Shown here one piece after another: positions 1-7,677 of a stretch of 36,626 nt of DNA. The notes below the pieces were generated by a model that was not told the origin of the DNA, made no database searches, and saw nothing but the letters and a program-made list of their open reading frames with translations. The translations under genes and the position numbers were made by a program. The stretch comes from Clostridiales bacterium. GTDB taxonomy: Bacteria; Bacillota; Clostridia; Lachnospirales; Lachnospiraceae. The first letter of the stretch is position 1; each line of letters starts with the position of its first letter. Location of the stretch: assembly GCA_023663185.1 (NCBI GenBank), contig JAMPHY010000028.1, positions 1-36,626 on the forward strand, in the 5' to 3' direction.

Positions 1-124
1 CGCTCATTTATAAGGCTGTGCATCACCTACTATATTTAGTATACACTATTTTTTGATAATTACAACTTATTTTATAAAATTTTAATTATAACACACACCC
101 TTTTTACCTCGATTATATCATTTA

Positions 125-910
125 TTATGCTTTTTTTGAAACCAATGCCAGCCATGCCGGAAGTGCTGACATTGGATTTTTATTCCAATCATTAATGTTT
201 ACTAGCTCTTCCTCACTTTTTTTAATAAGCTCATCATATTTGAACCAAAATGATGCATCAACCGCCGGTAGCTCTACAAGTTCACTTATGGATAAACCTG
301 CCATAATATTTGTATTTACTATATCCTGCATGCGCCAATGCAAATCCGGCATTACATCATAATATGATTTTACGATTTTTGGTTCTTTCCATGCTTCTCC
401 AGAGAAAATTCTGTTAAACGGATGCACATCATACATAAAAGAGTATCCCTGATTTTTCAGAACTCTGCTAATATTCTTGTACATTCCTGTTAAGTCACTT
501 ATCCAAGAAAGTGTTCCGTTCGAGGTGTACACAAGGTCATAGGCATTATCTTTTATAGGCTTTAACTCCATTGTATTATCACATACAAACTCTATATCAA
601 GATTTATCTTGTCAGCAATCGTTTTTGCATTTTCCAACTGTCTTTCACTGATATCTGCTGAAGTTACTTTAGCGCCCATAATCGCAAAAGCAAAAGCTGC
701 ATGATTATCTCCGCTAGATGGCAATAGGATATACTTTCCGCTTATCTCACCCATATATTTTTTAATAAGTTCAAATACCGCAGGATGAAATGCTAAAGCA
801 GGATTTTCTTGTAATCTCAATATTTTTTCCTCTGTTCTTAGTGACATATACCACTCAGAATCAGATACACCATTCCAGTGCTTTTTTACTTCTTTAACCC
901 AATCTTCCAT
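125..910 (-). CDS. class I SAM-dependent methyltransferase
   Basis: A 261-residue protein with the layout of a class I (Rossmann) SAM-dependent methyltransferase. The motif I region reads LLPSSGDNHAAFAFA, with an acidic strand-2 end (VTSADIS) about 15 residues later. YDLVYTSNGTLSW follows as the post-motif region, then an RVLKNQGYSFMYDVHPF segment typical of small-molecule methyltransferases of the UbiE/Methyltransf_11 type. The substrate cannot be read from the sequence. An in-frame start exists 84 nt further upstream, but the ATG at 910 has an AAGGGTGG ribosome site about 6 nt away and gives the usual N-terminus, so it is preferred. The gene is the leftmost of three leftward genes and lies about 110 nt from the acetyltransferase. 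Confidence 0.8.
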   Translation of the reverse strand: MEDWVKEVKKHWNGVSDSEWYMSLRTEEKILRLQENPALAFHPAVFELIKKYMGEISGKYILLPSSGDNHAAFAFAIMGAKVTSADISERQLENAKTIADKINLDIEFVCDNTMELKPIKDNAYDLVYTSNGTLSWISDLTGMYKNISRVLKNQGYSFMYDVHPFNRIFSGEAWKEPKIVKSYYDVMPDLHWRMQDIVNTNIMAGLSISELVELPAVDASFWFKYDELIKKSEEELVNINDWNKNPMSALPAWLALVSKKA

Positions 911-1022
911 ATTTTTCCACCCTTCAACCTTTTTGAAACAGCAAATGTCAAGTAAATATTTTTTTATAGCTCTAGCACCACTATGAATCCTCACTGAATA
1001 TCACTGCCATAAGAAGCTATAT

Positions 1023-1577
1023 CTATCCTTCGTGAAGCGCTTCATAAAAAGAATAATCCACCAGACCGCTCATTTTATTTAATGCCCCTGCTTCCAGCTC
1101 CTTAACCATTAGACATTCCGGAGATGGCAGCTTTATATTCGGACCAGCTTCTATGCCAAAGGTATAACTTGCTTTAAAGCCCCGCGGATTATAATTTTTC
1201 GGATTTCCTTCCACAAGTATTGCCTTAAAGCCTAAATCTATCGCCTTTTTAAATCCATATTCCAACAGCTCTTTTGAAATATGCTGTCTTTGCAACTCTG
1301 TCTTAACAGCAACCGGCGACAACAACAGCAGTTCGTTCTCGTACCGTCCTTCAATATGAAACCGTGAAAACATGGCATATCCAATGATTTCATCTTGCTC
1401 GTCAACCATAATAAGCTCCAGCTTAGGCATATAATATTTCTTTACCCGAATTTCTTCAACTAACTGTCGTACAACCTTTCCTTCTTCCACGCTATCAGAT
1501 TCGGCAAAAACACCTTCAACCATATCCAGCGATGGAATAAGATATTTATCTTCCATAGTTTTAATAATTCTGTCCAT
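1023..1577 (-). CDS. GNAT family N-acetyltransferase
   Basis: A 184-residue GNAT-fold acetyltransferase resembling the YhbS-like group. The acetyl-CoA loop region reads LQRQHISKELLEYGFKKA, a version of the Q/RxxGxG/A motif in which the glycines are replaced. It is preceded by the strand LLLLSPVAV and followed by GFKAILVEGNPKNYNPRGFK, the position of the usual xxYYxxxGF end motif. The ATG at 1577 has GGGAG about 8 nt upstream. A longer in-frame start would run into the upstream VOC gene, so 1577 was chosen. The acceptor substrate is unknown. The unusual CoA loop (QRQHIS) may mean weaker or altered cofactor binding. Confidence 0.75.
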   Translation of the reverse strand: MDRIIKTMEDKYLIPSLDMVEGVFAESDSVEEGKVVRQLVEEIRVKKYYMPKLELIMVDEQDEIIGYAMFSRFHIEGRYENELLLLSPVAVKTELQRQHISKELLEYGFKKAIDLGFKAILVEGNPKNYNPRGFKASYTFGIEAGPNIKLPSPECLMVKELEAGALNKMSGLVDYSFYEALHEG

Positions 1578-1615
1578 TTTAACATCTCCCAAGCAATGTT
1601 GTAATATGACTATAA

Positions 1616-2044
1616 TTATTTCGCCGGATTCGGACATGTAATAATCCATGTAAAACCAAAATGGTCTTTTATAATAGAACCGCAGCCGTCATCATCTGGT
1701 TCTGGGTGCGGCTTTAAAGGTGCAAGTATGCTTCCGCCTTCTGCCAAAACAGCTATCGCATGCAATGCTTCCGTTTCTGATTCCATATGTATCATCAGTT
1801 TTATATCGGTATTCACCTCTGTACAGTCAAAACTGTCTCCAGCCGCCATATGCGTACTGCCAATGACAAACTCCACATGCATTATTTTTCCAATCTGCGC
1901 AGGTGCCACATCATAATTTTTTTCAGTCCACCGCGTCATATAGTAAATTTCTCCACCAAACGCATTAATATAGACATTGACCGCCTCTTCACAATTTCCT
2001 TTAAATGATAAATAAGGGATAATTTCTATTTTCTTCTTTTCCAT
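1616..2044 (-). CDS. VOC-fold protein, PhnB/glyoxalase-like
   Basis: A 142-residue single-unit protein of the vicinal-oxygen-chelate superfamily, PhnB-like (COG2764) subgroup. It shows the typical opening IIPYLSFKGNCEEAVNVYINAFGGE, the central HVEFVIGSTHMAAGDS, and the closing GCGSIIKDHFGFTWIIT. Family members bind a metal or a small ligand between paired beta-alpha-beta-beta-beta modules; many have no known substrate. The start has a strong GGAGGAGG site. The gene is separated from the GNAT gene by 38 nt and is probably cotranscribed with it. A sigma-A-like promoter lies directly upstream. Confidence 0.82.
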   Translation of the reverse strand: MEKKKIEIIPYLSFKGNCEEAVNVYINAFGGEIYYMTRWTEKNYDVAPAQIGKIMHVEFVIGSTHMAAGDSFDCTEVNTDIKLMIHMESETEALHAIAVLAEGGSILAPLKPHPEPDDDGCGSIIKDHFGFTWIITCPNPAK

Positions 2045-2072
2045 CTTAATTCCTCCTCCGTTTCTGCATATT

Positions 2073-2102
2073 ATTATATATTGTTTATATACAGGAAATC
2101 AA
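2073..2102 (-). promoter_or_regulatory. promoter for the VOC/GNAT genes
   Basis: On the minus strand TTGATT (2097-2102) and TATAAT (2073-2078) are separated by 18 bp and point into the VOC gene, about 30 nt from its start codon. Confidence 0.6.
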
Positions 2103-2141
2103 TGAATGGTTTATGTTTGTTTGTCTTAATTGAATAAAGGC

Positions 2142-2170
2142 TTTACACTTTTTATATAATCCGCTATAAT
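2142..2170 (+). promoter_or_regulatory. sigma-A promoter of the 57-residue gene
   Basis: TTTACA (2142-2147) and TATAAT (2165-2170) are separated by exactly 17 bp, about 53 nt upstream of the small gene's ATG. The spacing and hexamers are near consensus. Confidence 0.75.
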
Positions 2171-2223
2171 AATTATAGCAATAAACATGATAGAATAGGC
2201 AATTATAAAAGGTGGTGAGAGTT

Positions 2224-2397
2224 ATGCCAATGACCGAAAAAGAATATAACGGTAATCTTTTAGACCAGCTAACGTTGTTAGAACGAATTGAAGAAGTTGC
2301 AATTGAAACAAAAGATGAAAAGGTTCTAAAAATAATTGAAAAATTAAAAAAAGAAGTCAACCGCAAACTATATCAAAAACCGCCTTTGACTGATTAA
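2224..2397 (+). CDS. small helical protein of unknown function
   Basis: A 57-residue, highly charged, predicted all-helical protein (MPMTEKEYNGNLLDQL at the N-terminus, then E/K-rich heptad-like sequence EEVAIETKDEKVLKIIEKLKK). I do not recognise a family. It is likely real. It has its own near-consensus promoter, an AGGTGG ribosome site about 8 nt before the ATG at 2224, a hairpin terminator 15 nt after the stop, and it is transcribed against both neighbours. A second ATG two codons later (MTEKEY) is also possible. There is no signal peptide or membrane segment. A coiled-coil adaptor or small regulator would fit, but that is only inference. Confidence 0.65.
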   Translation: MPMTEKEYNGNLLDQLTLLERIEEVAIETKDEKVLKIIEKLKKEVNRKLYQKPPLTD

Positions 2398-2411
2398 TAA
2401 CCTATATTAAG

Positions 2412-2457
2412 AAGGTGTAAAGTCTTTATTGAATTATTAAGGCTTTGCACCTTTTAA
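2412..2457. terminator. hairpin terminator after the 57-residue gene
   Basis: A 15-bp stem (2412-2426 with 2439-2453, two G-U pairs on the RNA) with a 12-nt AT-rich loop, followed by TTAATTT. It lies between convergent transcription units and probably serves both. Confidence 0.75.
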
Positions 2458-2476
2458 TTTAGTCATTAATACTTCC
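2453..2476 (-). pseudogene. possible vestige of a hicB 3' end
   Basis: These 24 bp match 23 of 24 bases of 6451-6474, which encode EALMTKLN near the C-terminus of HicB in the same orientation. Here the frame reads MEVLMTKLK. The flanks do not match, so this is either a remnant of a lost hicB-like gene or a chance AT-rich match. Confidence 0.3.
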
Positions 2477-2498
2477 ATATAATCTCATATGCTCCCCT

Positions 2499-3068
2499 CT
2501 AAATATCCGATTTCACATAATAATCCCCGATTTTCCCCAGATATTCCCCGATAGAATGATAATTCCCGGAGTAAATTACCGGCTCGAACAAAGTCAAATC
2601 AACACCATTTGTATCTACGTCAATCTGCTCGTCAACCTGTACGTTTTTTATTCTGGCAAAAAAGGTATCTGATTCACCCGTAGCAACTGACGATATCACT
2701 TCGCATTCACATACCCAGCGGCTCTCATCAAGCGTCGGGGCATCAACGCAGACCGCCCTGCCGTAAGTGTACGCCATCTCGTCCTTTACCCCGTCAAATC
2801 CTGACGTCTGCCCGAAATAGTCCATTAACGCAAGCATTCCTGTGCTGACAAGATTGATGCTGAATTGCTTTGTTCTTTGTATGTTCTGTTTCGTTTTCTT
2901 AATACCGTACATACTAATGACAATCAGATATTCTTCGCCCTGCTTACAAGTCTTGCTTACCCATGTAATCGGCGCAAAGTCCGGACTTTTGTCTTCATTA
3001 TAAGTGCCGATAATAAATGCGGGCTGCACAATCATCTCATGCCGCGCCCCGATTGATTTCCTTTTCAA
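2499..3068 (-). CDS. flavin reductase family protein (FMN-binding split barrel)
   Basis: A 189-residue protein of the flavin reductase-like family (COG1853). The N-terminal block (VQPAFIIGTYNEDKSPDFAPITW) is the FMN-binding split-barrel start. SMYGIKKTKQNIQRTKQFSINLVS is the usual second block, and the C-terminus SGNYHSIGEYLGKIGDYY matches this group's conserved end. It probably binds FMN and reduces flavin or an unknown substrate. The start codon is TTG at 3068, which overlaps the upstream gene's stop as TTGA, with GAGGAGG about 10 nt away. The family N-terminus begins here (KRKSIGA), which supports TTG over the internal ATG. It is translationally coupled to the HTH/PNPOx fusion gene. Confidence 0.85.
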   Translation of the reverse strand: MKRKSIGARHEMIVQPAFIIGTYNEDKSPDFAPITWVSKTCKQGEEYLIVISMYGIKKTKQNIQRTKQFSINLVSTGMLALMDYFGQTSGFDGVKDEMAYTYGRAVCVDAPTLDESRWVCECEVISSVATGESDTFFARIKNVQVDEQIDVDTNGVDLTLFEPVIYSGNYHSIGEYLGKIGDYYVKSDI

Positions 3069-3664
3069 TAAATTGACGCCTCCTCAATTATCACCTTAAA
3101 AATCACAAGATACATTTCGTCTTTTCCAATATATTCCTGCTTAATCATCGGATACAATTCTTCCATTTTCTCCCGTATTACCCCGGAACTGTCCCGCACT
3201 GCCCTACCGTTTATCCTAATCCATTTCCGTGTATTGAGATTGTAGCTTGCAAGCTCAACAGATGGGTTCTGAAGCAGCTCTGAATAAACGTTTTTACGCT
3301 TATCAGTAGCAAGATACAACGCCTTATCGTCCGCAAACACGAATCCCATCGGTCTAAGCCTCGGTTTTTGGTCCACGACTGTTGCAAGGAAAAAATAGGT
3401 ACACTCACGGATAAACTGAAAACATCCCTGCGCAGATACTTCCGTCTCGTATTCTTGGACTTTCAATATATCGTCGTTTAGCAGAAAATCTATACTGCAA
3501 TCTAAAAGCCTGCTAAGCTTAATCAATTTCTCCGTCTCTGGAAACGCCGCGTCCATCTCCCAGCGCGAAACCGACTGCCTTGATACATTGAGGCTCTCCG
3601 CCATCGCTTCCTGTGTTATTCCCTTTTCTTTGCGCAATACCGCTATCTTTTCTCCTGTTGTCAT
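3065..3664 (-). CDS. XRE-type HTH regulator fused to a PNPOx-like flavin-binding domain
   Basis: A 199-residue two-domain protein. Residues 1-60 are an XRE/Cro helix-turn-helix (KIAVLRKEKGITQEAMAESL then NVSRQSVSRWE). Residues 75-195 resemble the pyridoxamine 5'-phosphate oxidase-like split barrel (FLATVVDQKPRLRPMGFVF, then LYLATDKRKNVYSELLQNP). The fusion suggests a transcription factor that senses flavin, a nucleotide-like cofactor or redox state. A GTG start that overlaps the upstream ATPase stop is possible, but the ATG at 3664 begins a canonical XRE domain and has AGGGAG close by. It sits between the ABC exporter genes and the flavin reductase gene, so it may regulate that operon. Confidence 0.85.
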   Translation of the reverse strand: MTTGEKIAVLRKEKGITQEAMAESLNVSRQSVSRWEMDAAFPETEKLIKLSRLLDCSIDFLLNDDILKVQEYETEVSAQGCFQFIRECTYFFLATVVDQKPRLRPMGFVFADDKALYLATDKRKNVYSELLQNPSVELASYNLNTRKWIRINGRAVRDSSGVIREKMEELYPMIKQEYIGKDEMYLVIFKVIIEEASIY

Positions 3665-3720
3665 GCAGCTCCCTCTGTTCCTAATTATACATTCACGAAC
3701 CTGCCAAGCAGTTACTATTT

Positions 3721-4560
3721 TCACATTATTTTACTACAACCTTCGCCATCTGTGAACACGTTTTTCTCGTATATGCTCCTTACCATATCTTCAATATCAG
3801 ATACCCCAGCCCTTGTATACTGCCGCTTAAACTGCTCGATAGAACCGTCAAAGATAATGCGGCCTTTTGCAAGCACAATAATTCTTTGACATACACAATC
3901 CAAGTCTTTCGTATCATGAGACGTCAATATTGCCGTCGTGCCTTCCAGACGGTTCCTTTCCTTGATAAATTCCCTAATCTGCTGTTTCGCCATCACGTCA
4001 AGTCCTATGGTGGGCTCGTCCAGATACAGAACCGGCGGCTCGTGCAATAGCGATAACGCCACTTCCGCCTTCATTCTCTGCCCTAAACTTAACTGCCTTA
4101 CCGGTGTATGGTAAAAATCCTGCATATGCAGCATCTCCACAAATCTGTCAACATTTTTCCGAAACACTTGTGAATCAATTTGATAGATTTCCTTATACAA
4201 TTCAAAACTGTCCATCATAGGAAGATGCCAGTTTAACCGCGACCTCTGCCCGAATACCACGCCGATATTCGCCGCATTCTTCTCCCTCTCCCGATACGGA
4301 CATAAACCGGCAACCGTAATGCTGCCTTCCGTTGGGAAAAGAATGCCTGACATCATCTTGATAGTAGATGACTTTCCTGCGCCATTTTCCCCGATAAATC
4401 CAATAAGCTCCCCTTTTTCAATCGTGAAAGAAATATCCGTTACGGCTCTGACTTTCTTTTTATCCGGACAAAAAATATTTTTCAGCACATTTTTAGCTTC
4501 CGGACGCGGCGTAATCACATCATATTCTTTTGAAACATGCGATACTTCTATCAATGACAT
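3721..4560 (-). CDS. ABC transporter ATP-binding protein (COG4586-type, ABC-2 exporter)
   Basis: A 279-residue ATPase. Walker A is GENGAGKSSTIKM, the Q-loop region is GVVFGQRSRL, the signature is LSLGQRMKAEVALSL, Walker B is VLYLDEPTIGLD, and the switch histidine is in LTSHDTKD. The long N-terminal extension before the Walker A motif, and the RSRLNWHLP segment, are typical of the COG4586 family that pairs with COG4587/COG3694 permeases. Both permeases lie immediately upstream in the same operon. The substrate is unknown; the family is often annotated as drug or lipid-like export. It ends just upstream of the HTH fusion gene. Confidence 0.92.
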   Translation of the reverse strand: MSLIEVSHVSKEYDVITPRPEAKNVLKNIFCPDKKKVRAVTDISFTIEKGELIGFIGENGAGKSSTIKMMSGILFPTEGSITVAGLCPYREREKNAANIGVVFGQRSRLNWHLPMMDSFELYKEIYQIDSQVFRKNVDRFVEMLHMQDFYHTPVRQLSLGQRMKAEVALSLLHEPPVLYLDEPTIGLDVMAKQQIREFIKERNRLEGTTAILTSHDTKDLDCVCQRIIVLAKGRIIFDGSIEQFKRQYTRAGVSDIEDMVRSIYEKNVFTDGEGCSKIM

Positions 4561-4575
4561 AAAACTCCCCCATTC

Positions 4576-5391
4576 TTACGAACCGCTGCTCTTATAGCAT
4601 TTTGCGCTTTGGTGGAAAAAGAAACACGCAACTGCAAAAAACAACACCGACACAATCGGTCCTAACCCCGCCGCCTGTGAGAATACAGCGCCGTCATTTT
4701 TCCCCAAAAGCTCCTTTAGCGGATAATAGTTGACAAACCCGTAGGGTACAAGCGTCGTGACTAACACCTGTATGATTTTCGGGAAAATTGAAACAGGGTA
4801 GTAAGATACTTCCCTAAAAAAATACATAACCTGAAACAAAGCGTCTATTTTCGCCACAAGAAACGCCGAACCACTCACAATCAGAAACAGTCCGCCATAA
4901 ATCAGACTGCCGGATAACAAAATTCCTGCCGCTTTCCACAAAAAATGTACTGTTACCTGAATCTGAAGCGTTTTCAGACAAAATACCATGACGATAACCG
5001 AAAGCGCCATATGCGCAATATAATTACAGATAAAGCTGCTGCTCACCAAATACGGCAGCACCTTTACTGGCTTAACCAGAACATCGTCAAAAGTCCCTCT
5101 CAGAATTTGCTCCGGAAGTAGATTCATAATATTAAAAAAGAATGTACCCGCTATCCCATACGCCAATAAGCTGAATGCGTAAAGCAGCATCACCTCATAC
5201 GCACTCCAACCGTTCATATCTTCAAAGGCAGAAATCATAACCCACATGAGCAGAAATGCCACGGAATAATCCATTGCCTGAGAAATACAGTTGATTAGAA
5301 AAGATAAACGGTAAGTCATCATTCCTTTTACCGCCTTTTTGGTAAAAAAATATGTCAGCCGCAGATACCTGTACAATCCCTTTACTGCCAC
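4576..5391 (-). CDS. ABC-2 family permease (COG3694-like)
   Basis: A 271-residue membrane protein with about six hydrophobic segments, starting with a short basic amphipathic N-terminus (YLRLTYFFTKKAVKGMMTYR). The conserved LLPEQILRGTFDDVLVKPV block between the second and third segments marks this ABC-2 permease family. It forms the membrane channel of the exporter with the neighbouring permease and ATPase. It lies 15 nt from the ATPase gene and 4 nt from the other permease gene, so the three are one transcript. Confidence 0.88.
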   Translation of the reverse strand: MAVKGLYRYLRLTYFFTKKAVKGMMTYRLSFLINCISQAMDYSVAFLLMWVMISAFEDMNGWSAYEVMLLYAFSLLAYGIAGTFFFNIMNLLPEQILRGTFDDVLVKPVKVLPYLVSSSFICNYIAHMALSVIVMVFCLKTLQIQVTVHFLWKAAGILLSGSLIYGGLFLIVSGSAFLVAKIDALFQVMYFFREVSYYPVSIFPKIIQVLVTTLVPYGFVNYYPLKELLGKNDGAVFSQAAGLGPIVSVLFFAVACFFFHQSAKCYKSSGS

Positions 5392-5395
5392 AGCT

Positions 5396-6190
5396 TCACC
5401 CTCCCTGTATCATAATTTTAAACCGCCCGCGCTTCCAGACAAATGTTACCGCACAAAACAGGAACACACTCCACATAAGCTGTATAAAGAGAACCGCTGC
5501 CGACTCCTTAAGGCTTTTGCCATTCACAAAGATTGCCGTCGGTTCAAAGACTATGTATCGAAAGGGCAGAATATTCGACAGGGCTTTAAGGCTGTTTGGG
5601 AAAAACCATATCGGTACAAATGCCCCTGAAAACAAACTAAAAAGAACGCTGTTGATATTGTCCAAAAAGAACGAATTTCGCAGCCATATCACACTTAAGC
5701 CAAACAAAAAATTGTATAAAAAATTAATCACAATACCCATACACACAGAGCACAAATACAAAAGCAGATTTTTCGGTTTAATTTCAAAACTAAACCCAAA
5801 GACAAACATAGCGGCTGCCACAGCGGGCACCGTCCTGTAAACCGTGTTAAAAAGGCTGTGTGCCACAGACTGAATGAACATGTACGTTTTCAAGCCCATC
5901 GGCAAAAGAAGCGTAGAGGAAATAGCTCCATCCAGCACAGCGTTATTTAAGTCCTTCATCACTGTGGTTTTGGTGACTCCCTCTGTAAATCCTGCGATAA
6001 TGCTGTAAATAATCATGCTTTCCGGCGAAACGCCGCCTACAGACTCCCCACCCGCACCATACAAGCCTTTCCACAGCCACACTTTCAGGACTATATAGAA
6101 AAAGGCATATATTGAGCCTGCTATATAATCGAATCGGAACATGGATTTTTCTTTAAATGAAATCGTCAGAATTTTTCTGCATAGCCGCAT
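5396..6190 (-). CDS. ABC-2 family permease (COG4587-like)
   Basis: A 264-residue six-segment membrane protein and the first gene of the exporter operon. It shows the characteristic order: cytosolic start with FKEKSMFRFDYI, membrane segments, NAVLDGAISSTLLLPMG loop (the counterpart of RGTFDDVLVKP in its partner), and the FVPIWFFPNSLKALSNILPFRY segment near the C-terminus. The start ATG at 6190 has a GGGGGA site about 6 nt upstream. No convincing consensus promoter was found in the roughly 110 bases upstream, so the operon may depend on an activator or on a weak promoter. Confidence 0.87.
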   Translation of the reverse strand: MRLCRKILTISFKEKSMFRFDYIAGSIYAFFYIVLKVWLWKGLYGAGGESVGGVSPESMIIYSIIAGFTEGVTKTTVMKDLNNAVLDGAISSTLLLPMGLKTYMFIQSVAHSLFNTVYRTVPAVAAAMFVFGFSFEIKPKNLLLYLCSVCMGIVINFLYNFLFGLSVIWLRNSFFLDNINSVLFSLFSGAFVPIWFFPNSLKALSNILPFRYIVFEPTAIFVNGKSLKESAAVLFIQLMWSVFLFCAVTFVWKRGRFKIMIQGG

Positions 6191-6316
6191 AGATATCCCC
6201 CTGTTCTTTATAGAAATATTTTAATTCCTATAAAACATGGGAAAAAGGGCTTTAGAGTTGCATTATGTAACGTTTGACGTGCGGAAAGGCACTTTAAGAA
6301 AATCTACTTAAATTTA

Positions 6317-6363
6317 AGTTAAGACTACCAATTTTAATTTTTAAAATTTTGATAGCCTTAACT
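6317..6363. terminator. AT-rich hairpin downstream of hicB
   Basis: An inverted repeat whose outer 7-bp arms (6317-6323, 6357-6363) are perfect and whose inner arms continue with mismatches to an A/T loop. It lies between hicB and the ABC operon, in a 247-base stretch without a gene, and probably ends hicAB transcription. Only a weak T-tract follows. Confidence 0.45.
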
Positions 6364-6437
6364 CAATTTTTGATAATTTGCCATATGAAACTGACATACA
6401 TTCATCATCTATTTTACCTTGTGCTAATTACAATGTT

Positions 6438-6860
6438 TTATCTTGAGACATTTAATTTAGTCATTAATGCTTCCTGCAAAACCCTTGACACATTAATATG
6501 TGCTTTTTCTGCCTCTTGATTTAACCAACTAGGGATTGTGACATTCCTGCGCACAGTCCTATTATCTGCCCTGCGGCGATACTCCATAAAATCAATATCT
6601 ACCAGTGAAACAAAACTCTCTCCATCGTCAGCAAATGTTCCTTTTGACACATCAATGGCATTCATCTCACTAGGCTCCGGAATGTTTTTTCCATCGTCTT
6701 CATAATCTATCCCCTTTAAACCTATTGCGTCCCTCGCCATATACATAGCATCTGCCATTCCATAGCCCTCTGTCATAATATTCCAGTCTGGAATTTCCAC
6801 AAGCACAGTTTCTTTTTTATCAGCCAATTGCGTAAATATTACAGGATATACTTTTTTCAA
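6438..6860 (-). CDS. hicB: HicB antitoxin
   Basis: A 140-residue type II antitoxin. Residues 1-75 form the degraded-RNase-H-like HicB domain (VYPVIFTQLADKKETVLVEI, then GYGMADAMYMARDAIG). Residues 105-140 form a ribbon-helix-helix type DNA-binding tail (NVTIPSWLNQEAEKAHINVS). HicB neutralises HicA by direct binding and represses the operon through its tail. It follows hicA by 44 nt in the usual toxin-first order. Confidence 0.93.
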   Translation of the reverse strand: MKKVYPVIFTQLADKKETVLVEIPDWNIMTEGYGMADAMYMARDAIGLKGIDYEDDGKNIPEPSEMNAIDVSKGTFADDGESFVSLVDIDFMEYRRRADNRTVRRNVTIPSWLNQEAEKAHINVSRVLQEALMTKLNVSR

Positions 6861-6904
6861 TTTTAAATTCCTCCTCTACAGACTCACCTTAGAGTCAGGG
6901 AACT

Positions 6905-7075
6905 TTATAATCCCCATTTTCTCAATATCGCCTTTGCTAACTTTTCGTTGATTTCACGGTGTCTTGGAATTTGCTCTTCATCGCTTCCTCTTTTATATAT
7001 ATCATGGTCACTTCCATGCCGTTTAAGTTCAAAACCAGCCTTTTCCAGTTTCTTTATCAAATCCCTATTTTTCAT
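6905..7075 (-). CDS. hicA: HicA mRNA interferase toxin
   Basis: A 56-residue HicA toxin with a double-stranded-RNA-binding-like fold that cleaves mRNA. It contains the core LIKKLEKAGFELKRHGSDHDIYK, where the histidine of GSDH corresponds to the catalytic residue, and the family's C-terminal IPRHREINEKLAKAIL. The ATG at 7075 has an AAAGGG site 5-6 nt upstream and gives the normal HicA length. A longer frame would add 14 residues unlike the family. Confidence 0.92.
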   Translation of the reverse strand: MKNRDLIKKLEKAGFELKRHGSDHDIYKRGSDEEQIPRHREINEKLAKAILRKWGL

Positions 7076-7095
7076 TATTTCCCTTTCTCTTATAT

Positions 7096-7124
7096 ATAAT
7101 ACACATTTTTTACACATTTGTCAA
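7096..7124 (-). promoter_or_regulatory. hicAB promoter with direct-repeat operator
   Basis: On the minus strand a perfect TTGACA (7119-7124) and TATTAT (7096-7101) are separated by 17 bp. The spacer holds two direct copies of AATGTGTA exactly 11 bp apart, one helical turn. This is a plausible binding site for the ribbon-helix-helix tail of HicB. Confidence 0.75.
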
Positions 7125-7152
7125 TTAAGGAATATATTGCACACGCTTTAAA

Positions 7153-7677
7153 TCAGTTATGTTCCCTCACATATTCCAAAAACTCCAGCGTTTTCGACCA
7201 GTATTTAATACCCCAATTCTCAAAATTCCATTCGTCCATATATTCGTTACATTCAAAATCAATGTAATAAACTTCTTCATTTTGTACCACAAAGTTTGTC
7301 GGAAAATAGTCTATATTTGTATGAGCAGCATACAGCAAAGCGCACATGTCATGTAATTGCTCAACATATGCCGTTTTCATCTTATCTTGTAAAATCAACT
7401 CATAGATTGTATCGCCGTCAATAAACTCTTTTAAAATACGTTCTCTTTTTATATCAACATCAACCATAGCAGGAATTTTTATCCCAATTTCTTTTAGCCG
7501 TTTATAATCATTTAATTCTGACTCAATCTTATTCCCGAATTGATAATAATCACAGGGTTCATGGTGAATCTGCTTAAGAACGTATTTTTGAGAGTCGCCA
7601 GTTGCCAGATAGGAATATCCGCCTTTTCCTTTTCCTAATAACTTTAATATATCGTATTCTTTTTCATTTACAAGCAT
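7153..7677 (-). CDS. small protein-kinase-like / aminoglycoside-phosphotransferase-like protein
   Basis: A 174-residue single-domain protein with a kinase-like pattern. It has a glycine-rich loop (LLGKGKGGYSYLA), the strand-3 lysine (YVLKQI), an EFIDGDT hinge, a catalytic loop HTNIDYFPTNFVV that fits HxxxDxxxxN, and a metal-site YYIDFE, where DFE replaces the usual DFG. It is shorter than true protein kinases because the C-terminal lobe is truncated after the metal site. DFE is common in atypical small-molecule kinases. The target is unknown. It overlaps the upstream membrane-protein gene by 14 nt and has an AAGGGAAG site, so translation is coupled. Confidence 0.75.
   Translation of the reverse strand: MLVNEKEYDILKLLGKGKGGYSYLATGDSQKYVLKQIHHEPCDYYQFGNKIESELNDYKRLKEIGIKIPAMVDVDIKRERILKEFIDGDTIYELILQDKMKTAYVEQLHDMCALLYAAHTNIDYFPTNFVVQNEEVYYIDFECNEYMDEWNFENWGIKYWSKTLEFLEYVREHN

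Noticed and set aside
2467-2499. A 9-codon frame MRLYGSIND just after the flavin reductase stop
   Set aside because: The ribosome site is only 3 nt from the ATG and the frame overlaps the hicB-like remnant; there is no support for translation.
3665-3724. Upstream GTG start for the HTH/PNPOx fusion
   Set aside because: It gives a GTGA overlap with the ATPase stop, but adds 20 residues unlike any XRE start, while the ATG at 3664 has its own AGGGAG.
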